From Nymphalis io (Eukaryota; Arthropoda; Insecta; Lepidoptera; Nymphalidae), in assembly GCF_905147045.1 (NCBI RefSeq), contig NC_065897.1, forward strand, positions 5,843,001 to 5,907,000: a stretch of DNA of 64,000 nt. The letters are read 5' to 3'. This document shows, piece after piece, positions 1 to 10,690 of the stretch. Under the pieces are notes generated by a model. The model had not been told where the DNA came from. It saw only the letters and a program-made list of their open reading frames with translations, and did not search any database. Numbering within the stretch: the first letter of the stretch is position 1; every line of letters starts with the position of its first letter. The position numbers were made by a program, and so were the translations under genes.

Positions 1-525
1 ATTTCGAATAATTTAAATAAAGCTATATATTGTCTAACTGGTTTTTTTTCTTATAATAAATAAAAAATAATATTTTTAAACGAAAATTACAGATGATTAC
101 AATAAAGCAGCTCACTCTTTGAACAGTCAAATTGCTAAAAAATTTAATAATACTGTGAACAGTTCGATTATAATTGTTCTATCGCACTCAATGTACTAGA
201 AAAACCGAGTAACTAATACCGAGTACTAAAACTTTAATATTTGAATCAATATTCTTTTTTCTTTTCTTTTTTTTAATTTACAAGTCAATTTTATAAGCTT
301 GTACCTCTTTATCATGCAAATAAAATTTATTTTATTGACTATGCAAACGCATAGTCGGGCTAAAGTCACACGGAGTAGAGTCGACAGAATGTATTTTCCA
401 AGCATACATCATACAAGACTGGGTAAGTAAGTCACTAGTAAGCTTAACAAATCAATGTTTACACTATGGTGACAAAATACTCCACTGTTATTTAATTTAC
501 ACTGCAAATGCAGCAAAATAAGGAT
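1..525. other. AT-rich stretch without a gene
   Basis: I see no open frame or repeat that I recognise. The only structure is a perfect 8-bp hairpin, GACTATGC-AAAC-GCATAGTC, at 337-356. Confidence 0.6.
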
Positions 526-797
526 GGGCCAAATTCTACTAATGTATCTCGATTACGATACGTCCCGATTCAATTCCGATCCAACTTTGAATAATCCATA
601 TTTATTCGAAGCGGAACCGAACCGACAATATGTTACCATATACTGCTATGTCAAAACCAAACTTAATTGTTTACTTTTATGCCAATAGTCAATATTCAAA
701 TTAAAGAATAGGAAAACGGCAAAACAATAATAAATGGCAACGATTACGTTTCGATTCGATTGCAATAAAGTGACAATTTGTTAGTAGAATTGGTCCC
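526..797. mobile_element. MITE candidate with 17-bp inverted ends
   Basis: The left end GGGCCAAATTCTACTAA (526-542) matches the reverse complement of the right end (781-797, GGGACCAATTCTACTAA) at about 15 of 17 positions. The ends enclose about 270 bp with no open frame, which is the size and layout of a non-autonomous DNA transposon. No target-site duplication is obvious at the borders, so the superfamily is left open. This is inferred from one copy. Confidence 0.55.
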
Positions 798-1764
798 CAG
801 AACTTGTAATCTGTATATATTATGTAGATATACTCAAAATTAAATCAAATTAAAATAGACTTTATTCAAGACCTTTGCCTTCTTAAATTAAAGTGACAAC
901 GTGTTCAGAATGTAGATTCTACCTAGAAGAATCAGCAAGAAACTTAGTAGTTTCGAAAATTAAATTAAATAAACTTTTGACCGTTATACATCAGTGTGAT
1001 GTGTTTTATTGGGATTATCTCAGACAACCAGATTAACACACGAAGCCAAAAATCTTTATCCAATTAAAGAATTACTTTCTAAATTTTTTCGCGAAGTATG
1101 CATTCTAAGTATTATAATAATATTGATCATATACAAAAAAATATAATATATAATATTACATCATATACAAAAAAATGCGCTTGTCGAAAATATGTTCCTG
1201 TTACAAACGATAATTTTTATATAAAGCTAAGCGTTTTAAAATATTAAATTTTGCTTAACGTAATTAATTTTAACAATATTAAGATGATAATATTAATTAG
1301 ATTGTTTCTTATGCTAATATACGTGCAGCATCCAAAAAAGCTGACAAGAATAAAAATAAATTATTATTTTTTGTATGTATGTATCGAATACCGTACCGTA
1401 ACCGTAACAGCCTGTGAATGTCCCACTGTATCATGTATCGAATGAATGAAATAAATTATTAAATAAGTATCTAAGATATAGTGACGCAATTGCGATTTAA
1501 GATTCGCGCGTTGAAAAACCCAATACTATGATACAATTTCATTTAAACCGCGAAAAAAAGAAATGTGCGACGTAGTTCGCAGTGTGGCCTGTGCCTAAGA
1601 CCTTCTTTCAATGTCAAGGCACTTCACTTTCAATAATACCTAATTTGCAAAACTAACAGGCAATTGTCTTAGACATCTTAATTGCATAATGATCATGCTT
1701 GTTGATCAATTGTTTGATCATTACGTTTTTAATACCGGCGCCGTTCGTATGTCAGTCGGAATTA
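798..1764. other. AT-rich stretch without a gene
   Basis: No gene is seen. The 17-mer ATCATATACAAAAAAAT occurs twice about 36 bp apart near 1125-1178. TGATCA palindromes lie at 1690, 1703 and 1715. The 64-codon frame near 1251 has no protein-like features. Confidence 0.55.
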
Positions 1765-2305
1765 GAGACTTCGATCCCGGCCTTTTTTTCTAATCCCGGG
1801 GATTCGGCTTTGCTTACAAACGATCCTGGGATCCCGGGATAATTCCAGGATTATAGACGTGTAACAAAAAAAACCAGAGTATGTTATATAAATCAACTGT
1901 TTTAATTATTTTCAATAACTAAATAACTGAATATTTTACCTGGTGGTAGGGCTTTGTGCAGGCCAGTCTGGGTGGGTACCACCCACTCATCAGATATTCT
2001 GCCGCTAAGCAGCAATACTTAGTATTGTCGCATTCCGGTTTGAAGGATGAGTGAGCCAGTGTAACTACAGGCACAAGGGACATAACTAACATAACATCTT
2101 AGTTCTCAAGGTTGGTGGTGCATTGGCGATGTAAGGATTGGTTAACATTTCTTACATCACCAATGTCTATGGGCAGTGGTGACCACTTACCATCATGTGT
2201 CCCATTAGCTGTCAGCCTATAACATAAAAAAAATATTCTTAGAATAATCAGAATTTAATTTAATCCCGGGACTGAAAAACTAACGGGATCCCGGGAATCA
2301 AATTA
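1765..2305. repeat. CCCGGG-rich repeat split by a SINE-A insertion
   Basis: Two GC-rich blocks (about 1770-1850 and 2258-2300) each contain several copies of the palindromic core ATCCCGGGAT or variants, in a background that is otherwise strongly AT-rich. They lie on either side of the SINE-A copy at 1940-2233. Removing that copy would bring them to about 100 bp of AT-rich sequence apart. They were therefore probably one older element that was later split. I do not recognise its family. Confidence 0.45.
1940..2233 (+). mobile_element. SINE-A, near full length
   Basis: This is a full-length SINE-A copy. It runs from CTGGTGGTAGGGCTTTGTGC to CCATCATGTG...ATAACATAAAAAAAA. In order it holds the 5' hairpin domain (GGTGGTA...TACCACC), the conserved centre GAGTGAGCCAGTGTAA, and an A-rich tail. 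No RNA polymerase III boxes are evident in this family, so 'SINE' describes its size and tail, not a proven tRNA origin. It carries a 6-bp insertion-like repeat (CATAACTAACATAAC) in the middle. Confidence 0.85.
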
Positions 2306-3121
2306 TCGAATCGACATAATTATATATAGTACAGGTCGAATAAAATTGTTCGATTTCAAGTGATCAAAAATAATTTATGAATTATTTATTGTGTTTGTTT
2401 ATTGTGATAGATGCCGATAAATCAGTTTGAGAATAATAGACTTTGAAACGGCACCGATAAACTGATTTTCACGATAATTGGTATACAAGCAGGAAAATGT
2501 CAGCCGAGTTTTAGTCATATGATATATTTTAATTTAATATTAATGTATATTTGGAAGGTTAAAATACTTTGTATAATGATTTTTTTAAATTTTTAAGTTT
2601 GTTTTAAATAGAAATATAATATGATATAATTTACACCTTATGCTACAATTAATATACATTCAAAGTATCTTTATGTCACTACTTAACTCAATCTGCGTTT
2701 ACGTTACTGATAAGGTTATTGTTTATCTGCACCATAATTAGCATAAAAAATTATGCCTTAAGCCTATGGCTTCATTATCGTATCAGTGTCAATAGTTATT
2801 TCTATATTAAATTATGGGTTAACTGCACACTGTGTGGGTAGAAGCGGTTGCCCTGGCATACTGTGCTTAGAATGAGATCGCGTTTATATATTCATTATCA
2901 GCGTTTAATTTGACGCGCTGGAACCCTTTAGTCGAAAAAGCTGCTTAAACGCTTTTCGCCAAATGTCAAAAAAGGTTGCTAGTAAATTAACGCCTTAAAA
3001 GTTGGCTGCATCTAATATGACACATAATATATAAGGATAGAGATTAAGCAATATTATTATTTCAACAGAAGTTTTATCCTGGTCCAGTTAATATTTACCT
3101 ACCAGATTTGTTTTGAACCAT
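2306..3121. other. Stretch without a recognised gene
   Basis: No open frame or known repeat is seen. The part at 2840-3000 is somewhat less AT-rich and precedes the U1-like copy. I see no clear snRNA proximal promoter element in it. Confidence 0.5.
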
Positions 3122-3254
3122 CTATATACCTGGCGTAGGGAACACCGTGATCATGAAGGCAGTTCTCCCAGAACGAGGCCTATACATTGCACTGCGGATG
3201 GGTTGAACTCTGCGATTATCCCTAATGCGGATAAATCGGACGCATATTTTTTGG
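3122..3254 (+). ncRNA. U1 snRNA-like copy, probably a truncated pseudogene or variant
   Basis: U1 snRNA pairs with 5' splice sites in the spliceosome. Several landmarks occur in order here. These are a 5' end resembling the splice-site recognition arm followed by CCTGGCGTAGGG, a stem-loop I with loop GATCATGAAGG (3149-3159, the U1-70K site), a stem-loop II with loop ATTGCAC (3186-3192, the U1A site), stem-loop III (3214-3237), and an Sm-like site TATTTTTTGG (3245-3254). The stems still pair: GGGAAC (3138-3143) with GTTCTCCC (one bulge, 3162-3169), and ATTATCC with GGATAAAT. The recognition arm differs from the canonical ATACTTACCTG at nucleotides 1, 4 and 5. No stem-loop IV follows the Sm site. 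The comparison with insect U1 is from memory. A decayed copy is likelier than a working gene. Confidence 0.8.
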
Positions 3255-3675
3255 AAAAACGCCTTTAAGTGTAACTTAACGTAACTTGGAAAGCATTTTA
3301 CCTTTACTTTGTTGCTATATTGTCAGTTATATAATTTATTTTGATTTCGTATTCAGTATACAGATGCGCAGCAGAAATACAAAAGGATACCGCTTTATTC
3401 CCTGGATATCTCGCTTTTATCTTACCTATTGCTTTCGTTTGTCTGAAACAACCGTGAAAAGGTACTTTGTACAATTTCCCACCCGGGGATGGGACCGAGA
3501 ACAAATTAAATACAAAACGTAAGTCAAAAGCAACTCGCGTGCGTTGATTTATTTGAGATGAAACAGATGGCGAAATAAACCTAAAGGAATACTAACGAAT
3601 GTTTTTAATTAGTTATATATATTTTTAATTCGTTTACTTCAAAAAACATAATAGTGCATATTTTTATATAAGGAT
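3255..3675. other. Stretch without a recognised gene
   Basis: The sequence after the U1-like copy shows no fourth U1 stem, no poly-A tail and no snRNA 3' box that I can recognise. The overlapping short frames on both strands (3286-3522) have no protein-like features. Confidence 0.5.
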
Positions 3676-3962
3676 ATGAGTAATCTTATCCGATGATCGT
3701 GGGTTCAAACCTGGGCAAGCACCACTGTATTTTCATGTGCTTAATTTGTGATTATAATTCATCTCGTGCTTAACGGTGAAGAAAAACATCGTGAGGAAAC
3801 CTGCATGTGTCTAATTTCATTGAAATTCTGCCACATGTGTATTCTACCAACCCGCATTGGAGCAGCGTGATGGAATAAGCTCCACAACCTTCTCCTCAAA
3901 AGGGAGAGGAGGCCTTAGCCCAGAAGTGGGACATTAACAGGCTGTTACTGTACTGTACTGTA
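3676..3962 (+). mobile_element. SINE-B, 5' end damaged
   Basis: SINE-B is a tRNA-derived SINE. Box B (GTGGGTTCAAACC) is present near 3700, but the box A part of the tRNA-like head is missing here. The body follows in order: GTGCTTAATTTGTGATTATAA, CATCGTGAGGAAACCTGCATG, ACCCGCATTGGAGCAGCGTG and GGAGAGGAGGCC. The end is CAGGCTGTTACTG with a short TACTG repeat. Confidence 0.88.
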
Positions 3963-4008
3963 TAATGAAAAATGATATAATATGAATAATATTGATTAAA
4001 TTTTATGT

Positions 4009-4175
4009 AAGCCAGTGTAAATATAGGCACAAGAGATATAAATCTTAACAATCTCAACGTTTTAACAGTGTATGATATGGTTAATATTTCTTACAGTGCC
4101 AATGTCTATAGGCAGTGGCGACTTACTATCAAGTGATCTATTTGCTAGTCAGCCTGCCCATTATATATATAACTA
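4009..4175 (+). mobile_element. SINE-A, 5'-truncated and old
   Basis: Only the 3' half is present. It begins at GCCAGTGTAAATATAGGCAC, passes TTTCTTACAGTGCCAATGTC, and ends in a diverged ACTATCAAGTGATC tail. It lies 46 bp downstream of a SINE-B copy. Confidence 0.7.
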
Positions 4176-4313
4176 AAATATATTCACTCATTTCAGTTTT
4201 ACTGTACGATTACACTGCGTCGTCAACAATTATTGTGTGGGTGAAATTACATTGAATACTAATCTATATATGTATATTATAATAAACAACATAAATCAAA
4301 AATATAAATATTT

Positions 4314-4616
4314 TACTGGTGGTAGAGCTTTGTGCAAGCTCACCCAGACGAGCTCATGGGTACCATCCACTCATAAGATATTCTACCGCAAAACAGCAGT
4401 ACTTGGTATTGTTGTGTTCGGATTTGAAGGGTGAGTGAGTCAGTGTAATTACAGGCACAAGGGACATAACATCTTAGTTCCCAAGGTTGGTAGCGCATTA
4501 ATGATGTAAGCGATGGTTAAAAATTTCTTATATGCCAATGTCTATGGGCGTTGGTGACCATTTACCATCAGGTGGCCTATATGCTCGTCCACCTTACTAT
4601 TTTATAAAAAAAAAAA
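4314..4616 (+). mobile_element. SINE-A, full length
   Basis: This full copy runs from ACTGGTGGTAGAGC to TTTTATAAAAAAAAAAAAAA. Its 5' hairpin has the GAGCTT/AAGCTC pair, followed by a short duplicated segment (CACCCAGACGAGCTC) that partly inverts the hairpin arm. The intact long A-tail suggests it is younger than the copy at 4009. Confidence 0.88.
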
Positions 4617-5384
4617 AAAACAAAAATTGAATGCGAATAGGTTAACAAATAAATAAGTACGACAAATGTAAATACTTTTTTGCTCCTCTGATTGTTTCGG
4701 ATTAAGTAAAACTAACGATAAATAACGTTTTATTGTTGGGTACGTATAATGGAATGATAAGATTCTAATATGTTTCTTAGTTTAAATTGTATATTTGTGT
4801 GAGTTCTTTCATCTTTTAAATTATCTGGTAGATGATTTTATCAAATCTTTAATTTTCGATTTATTATTATTATTTACATAAATTGTCCTCAGCTAGATGA
4901 CCAGAGAGAATTGAAGACACGGAACTCAGTCATACTAATGTATTTTATACATGTGTTTGTGGTTAAATTCTTATTAACATAAATTCTGTAGTTCTCGCTT
5001 CAATTAATTAAAAATATGAAGCCTTCAGTTATTATTATTTTCCATACAATAACAAATTTTGTTTTCTTTCATTTTCAAACCTTTATCATTATTTTGTTCT
5101 TCAAACTAATATTATGAGACATAAAAAATATAAATACGACACTAAATATGTATTTAATTAATCAATTCGCACGTGAAAATAAATACTAGTAAACAGCCGT
5201 TGTGGAAAATTTATGATTACGAAACTACAAAGATATTTTGGAGAGTTATGTGTAACGCCCATTGTTTACGATATATTTAAGCTATTGCCTAACTGAATTT
5301 AGCAACATTACAACAGGGTTTGTTAATTCATTGTTCGTCATAATACGACAGCAAAAATTTTGTTTTTTTCATCACCTACGATAC
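4617..5384. other. AT-rich stretch without a gene
   Basis: No open frame, repeat family or RNA gene is recognised. Confidence 0.6.
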
Positions 5385-5605
5385 AGATATTCGATCGCCA
5401 AACAGTTAGACTATTTATGTGTTCTGGATTAAAGGGTGAGTTGCCCAGCTTAACTACAGGTCCAAGAGACGTGCCATCTTAGTGCCAAAAATTGGTGGTG
5501 CATTGACGAATTGAATCAGTTAACATTTTATACGTCGACAATATCTATGGGCGATGACCATTTTCTATCAGGTGGCACATCATTTTGCCAGTCTACATAC
5601 TATAT
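5385..5605 (+). mobile_element. SINE-A, old and 5'-truncated
   Basis: The copy begins in the CGCCAAACAG segment. Diverged versions of AAGGGTGAGTTGCCCAG, ACTACAGGTCCAAGAGAC and CTATCAGGTGGCACAT follow in the right order. Many substitutions mark it as old. Confidence 0.65.
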
Positions 5606-6547
5606 TAAAACTAAAATTAGAGAAAAAAGATAATGCAGAAAATGAGTCAAAATACATATAGCGCTTTTCAAAAAAATGCAATTTGCAAACAAAAGTCGTT
5701 GTACTACGTTTTATTTTAAAGCTTATGTTGAATTTTTAACAAAAGCGCAAAAACAATTTTATGATTTTAAAACACAATTAATTACATCAAGTTTTGTAGC
5801 CCTCAGATAGTCTCAAGATATTCGTGTTTTTTAGAAGAATATTCTTGTGTTTGAGTGTATGTAATGTGTATATATTTATGTTTGTAAAATTTATTTAGAA
5901 TTGCATATACGAATGATTATACCAGATTAAGTGTTTGCAAATCACTTTAAGCCCTTTTTACACACAAATCCTTTAGAAATGTCATCTATTGATGCTACTA
6001 AACTTAATGCAGCTACCGAATTTCTTGTCGGTACTATTTTGTAAATTGTATATTCCAAACCGATGGTAGCATTACAATTAATTTAGTCTTAGAAAATAAC
6101 GGCTTAAAACAATTGTAAGAGCTTACTTGAATGAAGAATGTGTTGAATTTAATTTTCTAATGACGTCAAATAAAAAACCGAAATTATTTATATGCAAACT
6201 ATATCGCGCTCAATAGTTATTTTTCATCTAATTTTAAGAAAAACAGAAAAAATAAAGTATGAATTCATTGAAAAAAATATTGTTAATTTTTATAACTTAT
6301 ATAATTCATACCTTTATGATATGTCGTCGGCGTCTTTGATATTAAATTGCTTTACATATTTCATTATTAAATGAGAATTTTATTGATTCCGTTTTTATAA
6401 TTTCCTTTTTCGATTGCGTTAAATCGATTCCATTTGATTGCGTTCCATTTTTAAAATACATTATGACAAATCTCTCAGTTTTAATATGACCGGAGCTTGA
6501 TATTGTATTTAATGACATATTATATTGTTTTTGTACAAACAAATTAC
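5606..6547. other. AT-rich stretch without a gene
   Basis: Nothing recognised. Short frames near 6192 and 6342 are low-complexity and lie on opposite strands. Confidence 0.6.
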
Positions 6548-6792
6548 ACTCTCAATTCTTTTACTCTCACAATCTGATGAGAAGGAAATTACGACACGAT
6601 GAACATAGGGTTCAGGCGCAAGACCAACTTTACGTACTTTCCATGGCACGAGAATGGAAACACTCCGTGGAACAACTGCCAAACTCTAGGCCACTACTGG
6701 AAATTTCTCGACAGAAATGCCTAATTACTTTATATTGGCCCGATCCGGCAATTATAGTCAGGATCTTGAAATCTAAAGCCTAATAATATAGC
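6548..6792 (-). mobile_element. SINE-C, old copy
   Basis: On the minus strand this matches SINE-C in order: the GGGCCAATATAAAG junction after the tRNA-like head, TTTCTGTCGAGAAATTTCCAG, the GTGCCATGGAAAGTACGTAAAG segment, and CTCATCAGATTGTGAGAG. The head itself is decayed. A 68-codon frame on the plus strand is only a read-through of this repeat. Confidence 0.75.
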
Positions 6793-7349
6793 CGTCACAC
6801 CAAAGATGCAGATAACTTTGTATGTATTATGTATGTATATGCTTAAGTACATTCTCGTACAGATGTATATCATTAACCTCAAGATAAATTATATCGACAT
6901 CGCAAACTAAACACTTGGTCAAGTATTAATTAAAGTTAGTAGAGTTTTTTTTAAATCAAAACCTTTAACCTTTATGAGCTGTTAAAGACAGTAATGTCAT
7001 TAACCTTTGGTGTGGGCAGATAATATCGCTCGATATAAAATTAAATTAGAATATGACTAAAGGTATTTACAGTCATAGTCTAAATATTTAAAAGTAAGAT
7101 TCAGCGACAATTTCTATTTGTCTGGCAATAATCAAATCATCTGAACAGATATATATGTTTAGATTGTTTATATTAGAAATATTGGAAGTCATACATATGT
7201 ATATAATGAAATAATTTGACTACAGGTCAGTGTTTTTATTTTCATAATTTTATTTCATAAAACTAAAAGGTCACCTGATCGTAAATAAATGGTCACAATC
7301 TTCATTTGCGTAAATAATATTATACATCAATATATATAAATCCTCAATG
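6793..7349. other. Stretch without a recognised gene
   Basis: No open frame or repeat is recognised. Confidence 0.55.
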
Positions 7350-7506
7350 CGAAACCAACTTTGGGAACTAAGATGTAATGTCCCTTGTGCTATATATGCT
7401 CACTCAACCTTCAAACCGAAACACAGCAATACTAAGGATTGCTGTTTGGTTGGTTGAATGAGTGGGTGATACCTACCCAGACGAGCTTGCACAAAGCCCT
7501 ACCCTT
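7350..7506 (-). mobile_element. SINE-A, 5' half
   Basis: The minus strand reads AGGGCTTTGTGCAAGCTCGT, the TACCACCCACTC-type segment, then the centre as far as CCCAAAGTTGG. The 3' half with the CAGGTGG tail is absent. Confidence 0.75.
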
Positions 7507-7516
7507 TAGTTCACAC

Positions 7517-7730
7517 TGATATGGCTTAGAATACATGAATCTTAACCAAAGATTGTGGGTAAAGCGGGTCAAGTACACAGGTGCAATGTGAATAATTTGA
7601 CTTTATAATTCATATATAGGCGGAGAAGTAAGACATTGTCAGGAAGCCTTCATGTATCGGATCAAAATATGCCTCATGTATATCAACCCGCTATGGAACA
7701 GCATTGTTATAAAGCTTCAAACCTACATTG
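7517..7730 (+). mobile_element. SINE-B, badly decayed
   Basis: Blocks in SINE-B order are recognisable: ATGAATCTTAACCAAAGATTGTGGGT, TTTATAATTCATATA, and CAACCCGCTATGGAACAGCAT. The copy lies 10 bp from the SINE-A at 7350. The 84-codon frame overlapping it has no protein-like features. Confidence 0.5.
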
Positions 7731-8027
7731 GGTCATTTACATTTCTATATTTTATGACCTTGGAGCAAGTTTTTAATTTTTTTTTTATATTGAAATCTTG
7801 TCGATTTTACGAATCTACGCTTTACAATAATGAGACAAGCACCCACTTACAGGAACAATACTCACAAAGGTGGATGGGGCACGAAAGTCTCATCGCTTGG
7901 ACATGAGGGTTCAATCGATTGGTAATACGATCGCTTGACATCGATATACCTTCAGTTAGTTCAACCTCAACGATTTTTTAATTTCATTTACATTACATAA
8001 ATATAAAATAACACGTACTCGTAGGTA
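7731..8027. other. Stretch without a recognised gene
   Basis: Nothing recognised. Confidence 0.5.
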
Positions 8028-8075
8028 ATTTTTTTTTTTTTTTATATGTCCGGGATGGCAAATGTAATTACTTAA
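8028..8075 (-). mobile_element. Extremely truncated CR1/jockey-type LINE 3' tail
   Basis: The minus strand reads ATTTGCCATCCCGG, then ACATATAAAAAAA. This closely matches the final ~22 bp of the LINE at 33107-33905 (ATTTGCCCTCCCGG, then CGATATAAAAAAA). It would be a copy truncated almost to its tail. The match is short, so chance or a shared tail from another family cannot be excluded. Confidence 0.5.
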
Positions 8076-8635
8076 ATAGTTCATTCCAGTTCAGTAAAAA
8101 TATTTTATTTGACTTCCAATGTTTGTTATTTTGTTTCACGTCATATATAGCTCGATATACTTCAAAGTAAACACATACTTAGAGCATTTAAATGATGTAT
8201 ATGGTTTTATAAAATGTTTATCACTTTTACTTTATTTTAAATAAATATGAGAATACACATGTATGTCAGGTGTTTTAAATTATAGTAACAATATAATTAA
8301 TGCTTTTTTGTATTTTTTATTACTACTAACAGTTGTTATTGTATATTTTTAAATTTTTCAAAAGTAATATTGATGTTTGCGACAATAGACTTATTTTATT
8401 TCCATTTTGTTGATTGCTTACAAAGGTGCTTAATCTTATCTAAATAAATAAACTATTTCAGTTCTTATCAAAATAGCTTGATAATTAAAAAGATAAACGA
8501 CCATTGAATTTCATAGACAAATTTGATTCCTTACTAATACAGGCGGTCAATTTATTAAATCGTAGTAGATACAACGAATCATTTAATGCAACTACTATTT
8601 TTATACATACACATATAATATATATATATTGTTGT
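8076..8635. other. AT-rich stretch without a gene
   Basis: Nothing recognised apart from low-complexity AT-rich DNA. Confidence 0.55.
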
Positions 8636-8765
<130 letters not shown>

Positions 8766-8892
8766 TTATTATGACGTACCATTCGCGACGAGCGTGAAAC
8801 ATTAAAATGTCTGCTAACAATGGGTGGTAAGGGATTGCGCAGTATGTTTTGTAATGTTCAACTGATAAAAGTACTAGGAAAATATACATACC

Positions 8893-9045
8893 AATTATGC
8901 CGGATGAAGAGCCTTCCGAAAAAGGTTTCAGTATATCATTTTATTATATAAGAGCGCTTCACAAATTCACCCGCTTTAGACTATTGACGTCAAGCGCAAA
9001 TTTCATATTCTTGTTATCGATATAACATTAAAATTCAAAGCGATA
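8893..9045 (+). repeat. rep-L copy 1
   Basis: This shares ordered blocks with 13600-13735 and with the reverse complement of 63060-63150. The blocks are GCTTCACAAATTCACCCGCTTTA, then GACGTCAAGCGCAAATTTCATATTCTTGT. The blocks are separated by variable AT-rich DNA. The element type is unknown; no coding frame is present. Confidence 0.5.
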
Positions 9046-9057
9046 CCTGTATTAGAT

Positions 9058-9400
9058 CCCTCCAGACCGATTTCGGCCACGGTTGCCAATCTCAAGAAAG
9101 ATTAGCCAAATACGCAGGAGGAATGCACAAGTGTGTGCGCAATCACAGGTGCATTCTCTCTTTCCGAGCTCTCAAAATCCGATGGAACGGCAATCTGACA
9201 CGACCGGAAAGACTTCAGACGCAAGACCAACGGTTATACGTACTTTTCGAGGCACGGGAGTATACACACTTCCAACTTCTAGACTTCGGGCTACTACTGA
9301 GAACTTTCTGACGGAAAATTTCCATAACTTTTTATTGGCCCGACTTGGAATTGAACCCAGGTCCTCCGAGTCTGCGTACACACACACACACCATGTACAT
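9058..9400 (-). mobile_element. SINE-C, near full length
   Basis: Reading the minus strand, box B (CTGGGTTCAATTCC) is followed by GGGCCAATAAAAAG, the GTGTATACTCCCGTGCC segment, GGTGCACCTGTG-type sequence, and the tail CCGAAATCGGTCTGGAGG. Box A has been replaced by a (GT)n microsatellite at about 9377-9391 on the plus strand. A 109-codon frame overlaps the repeat by chance. Confidence 0.85.
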
Positions 9401-10284
9401 CCACGTCTTTAATTGTAACAGATAAAAAATAATCAAAATATACTTCAGGATCCTATCAGCACTTATGAATCGTCATATTACAACTATGTGTTTGTATTCT
9501 GCTGAAAGTAATTATCGAAAAATGTAGTAGCTACACTTTTTTTAATTGAAATATATTAATATATTAACTCAATTACGAGTAAACTTTAACAGTTTCCTTA
9601 AAAACCGTATCGAAAGCTTTTGCTGTATATTTACGGGCTCCTTTTTTTAGTACTTTTTTACATACATTACACACACCTATTAAATGTATATATCTTGTAT
9701 TGAAATTAATAATTAATACTAACTCTACTCTTTCCTTTCGTCTATATATTGTGTTACATATTATATGTTCAAATGATACAGGTCAGTCACCAGCTTAAGA
9801 ATATTTTCGCCAGTAGTGTAATCTGAAATACAATGTAAAATGTATTAGAACAAAAAAAAACTTGTAACGTGTGCTTCAACGAACTGCGATTTTTTTCAAA
9901 TATCATTCTGTATATTATAAGATATTACGAAAAGCGATGTTGAATACATGAGCTAACTTTATCGGTTCGTGGATAGATTACAAAGAGTTTCAGGTTCACA
10001 CATGTTGCAATATTCGTGTCGCCAGATGTGACGCCCATTGGTAACAATAAAAACATTTCTGTATGATTTACATTTTAATATCCGATCACAAAAAAAACAA
10101 CATTCATTTCAATAGAATATTAGCAGGATTTAATTTTGAAACAGCACTATTTTTTTTTACTTTAGCTAAGCAAACGAATAAATGCTGGTCTCGCTTACCC
10201 AATGTTCCAGGGCTTGACATATTGGCCCATGTACACCAATGTACCCAATAAGTTATTGAAGCTTCGTGTATATTAACAGGCTAA
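9401..10284. other. AT-rich stretch without a gene
   Basis: No open frame, repeat or RNA gene is recognised. Confidence 0.6.
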
Positions 10285-10430
10285 AAATTTCCACTGATGG
10301 ACAAATACATCCTATGATCTTGACAAGTTAAGGAACTTACTCCACCACGCGTTTCCACTAAGGCTTCATCTAACACATGTGTTAATTTCATTCGACCCGT
10401 TCAGGTTGATTTCACCTCCGATTACATACA
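10285..10430 (-). mobile_element. SINE-B variant, decayed
   Basis: Blocks match the reverse of SINE-B in order: CCACTGATGGACAAA, TTACTCCACCACGCGTTTCC, ACACATGTGTTAATTTCATTCGAC and TTCAGGTTGATTTCACC. It appears to be a separate subfamily or a very old copy. Confidence 0.45.
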
Positions 10431-10556
10431 TATATACTTATGTAATTTTTTTTAATTAATATGATTACAAATTTCAAAGGAGATATCGAATTAATCAATG
10501 GCGTTTATTTATGTTATAAGTAATATGGATATGCAAATGCAACCTAATGTGACGTG

Positions 10557-10690
10557 GTCATCACCACCCATAGACATTGGCGATGTAGGAAATTTTAACC
10601 ATTCCTAACATGCCATAACCTATGCGCCACCGACCTTGGAGTGGGTGGTAACCTACCCAGACAGGCTTGCACAAAGCCTTACCACCTTGT
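10557..10690 (-). mobile_element. SINE-A with an internal deletion
   Basis: Both ends of the element are present on the minus strand: GGTGGTAAGGCTTTGTGCAAGCC and the CAATGTCTATGGGTGGTGATGA segment. About 130 bp of the centre, between TACCACCCACTCC and AAGGTCGGTGGCGCAT, is missing. Confidence 0.75.

Noticed and set aside
1690..1720. Three TGATCA palindromes at 12-13 bp spacing as a control site
   Set aside because: Short palindromes in AT-rich DNA. There is no gene nearby to regulate and no second occurrence of the array.
9083..9412. 109-codon open frame
   Set aside because: It is chance read-through of a reversed SINE-C copy.
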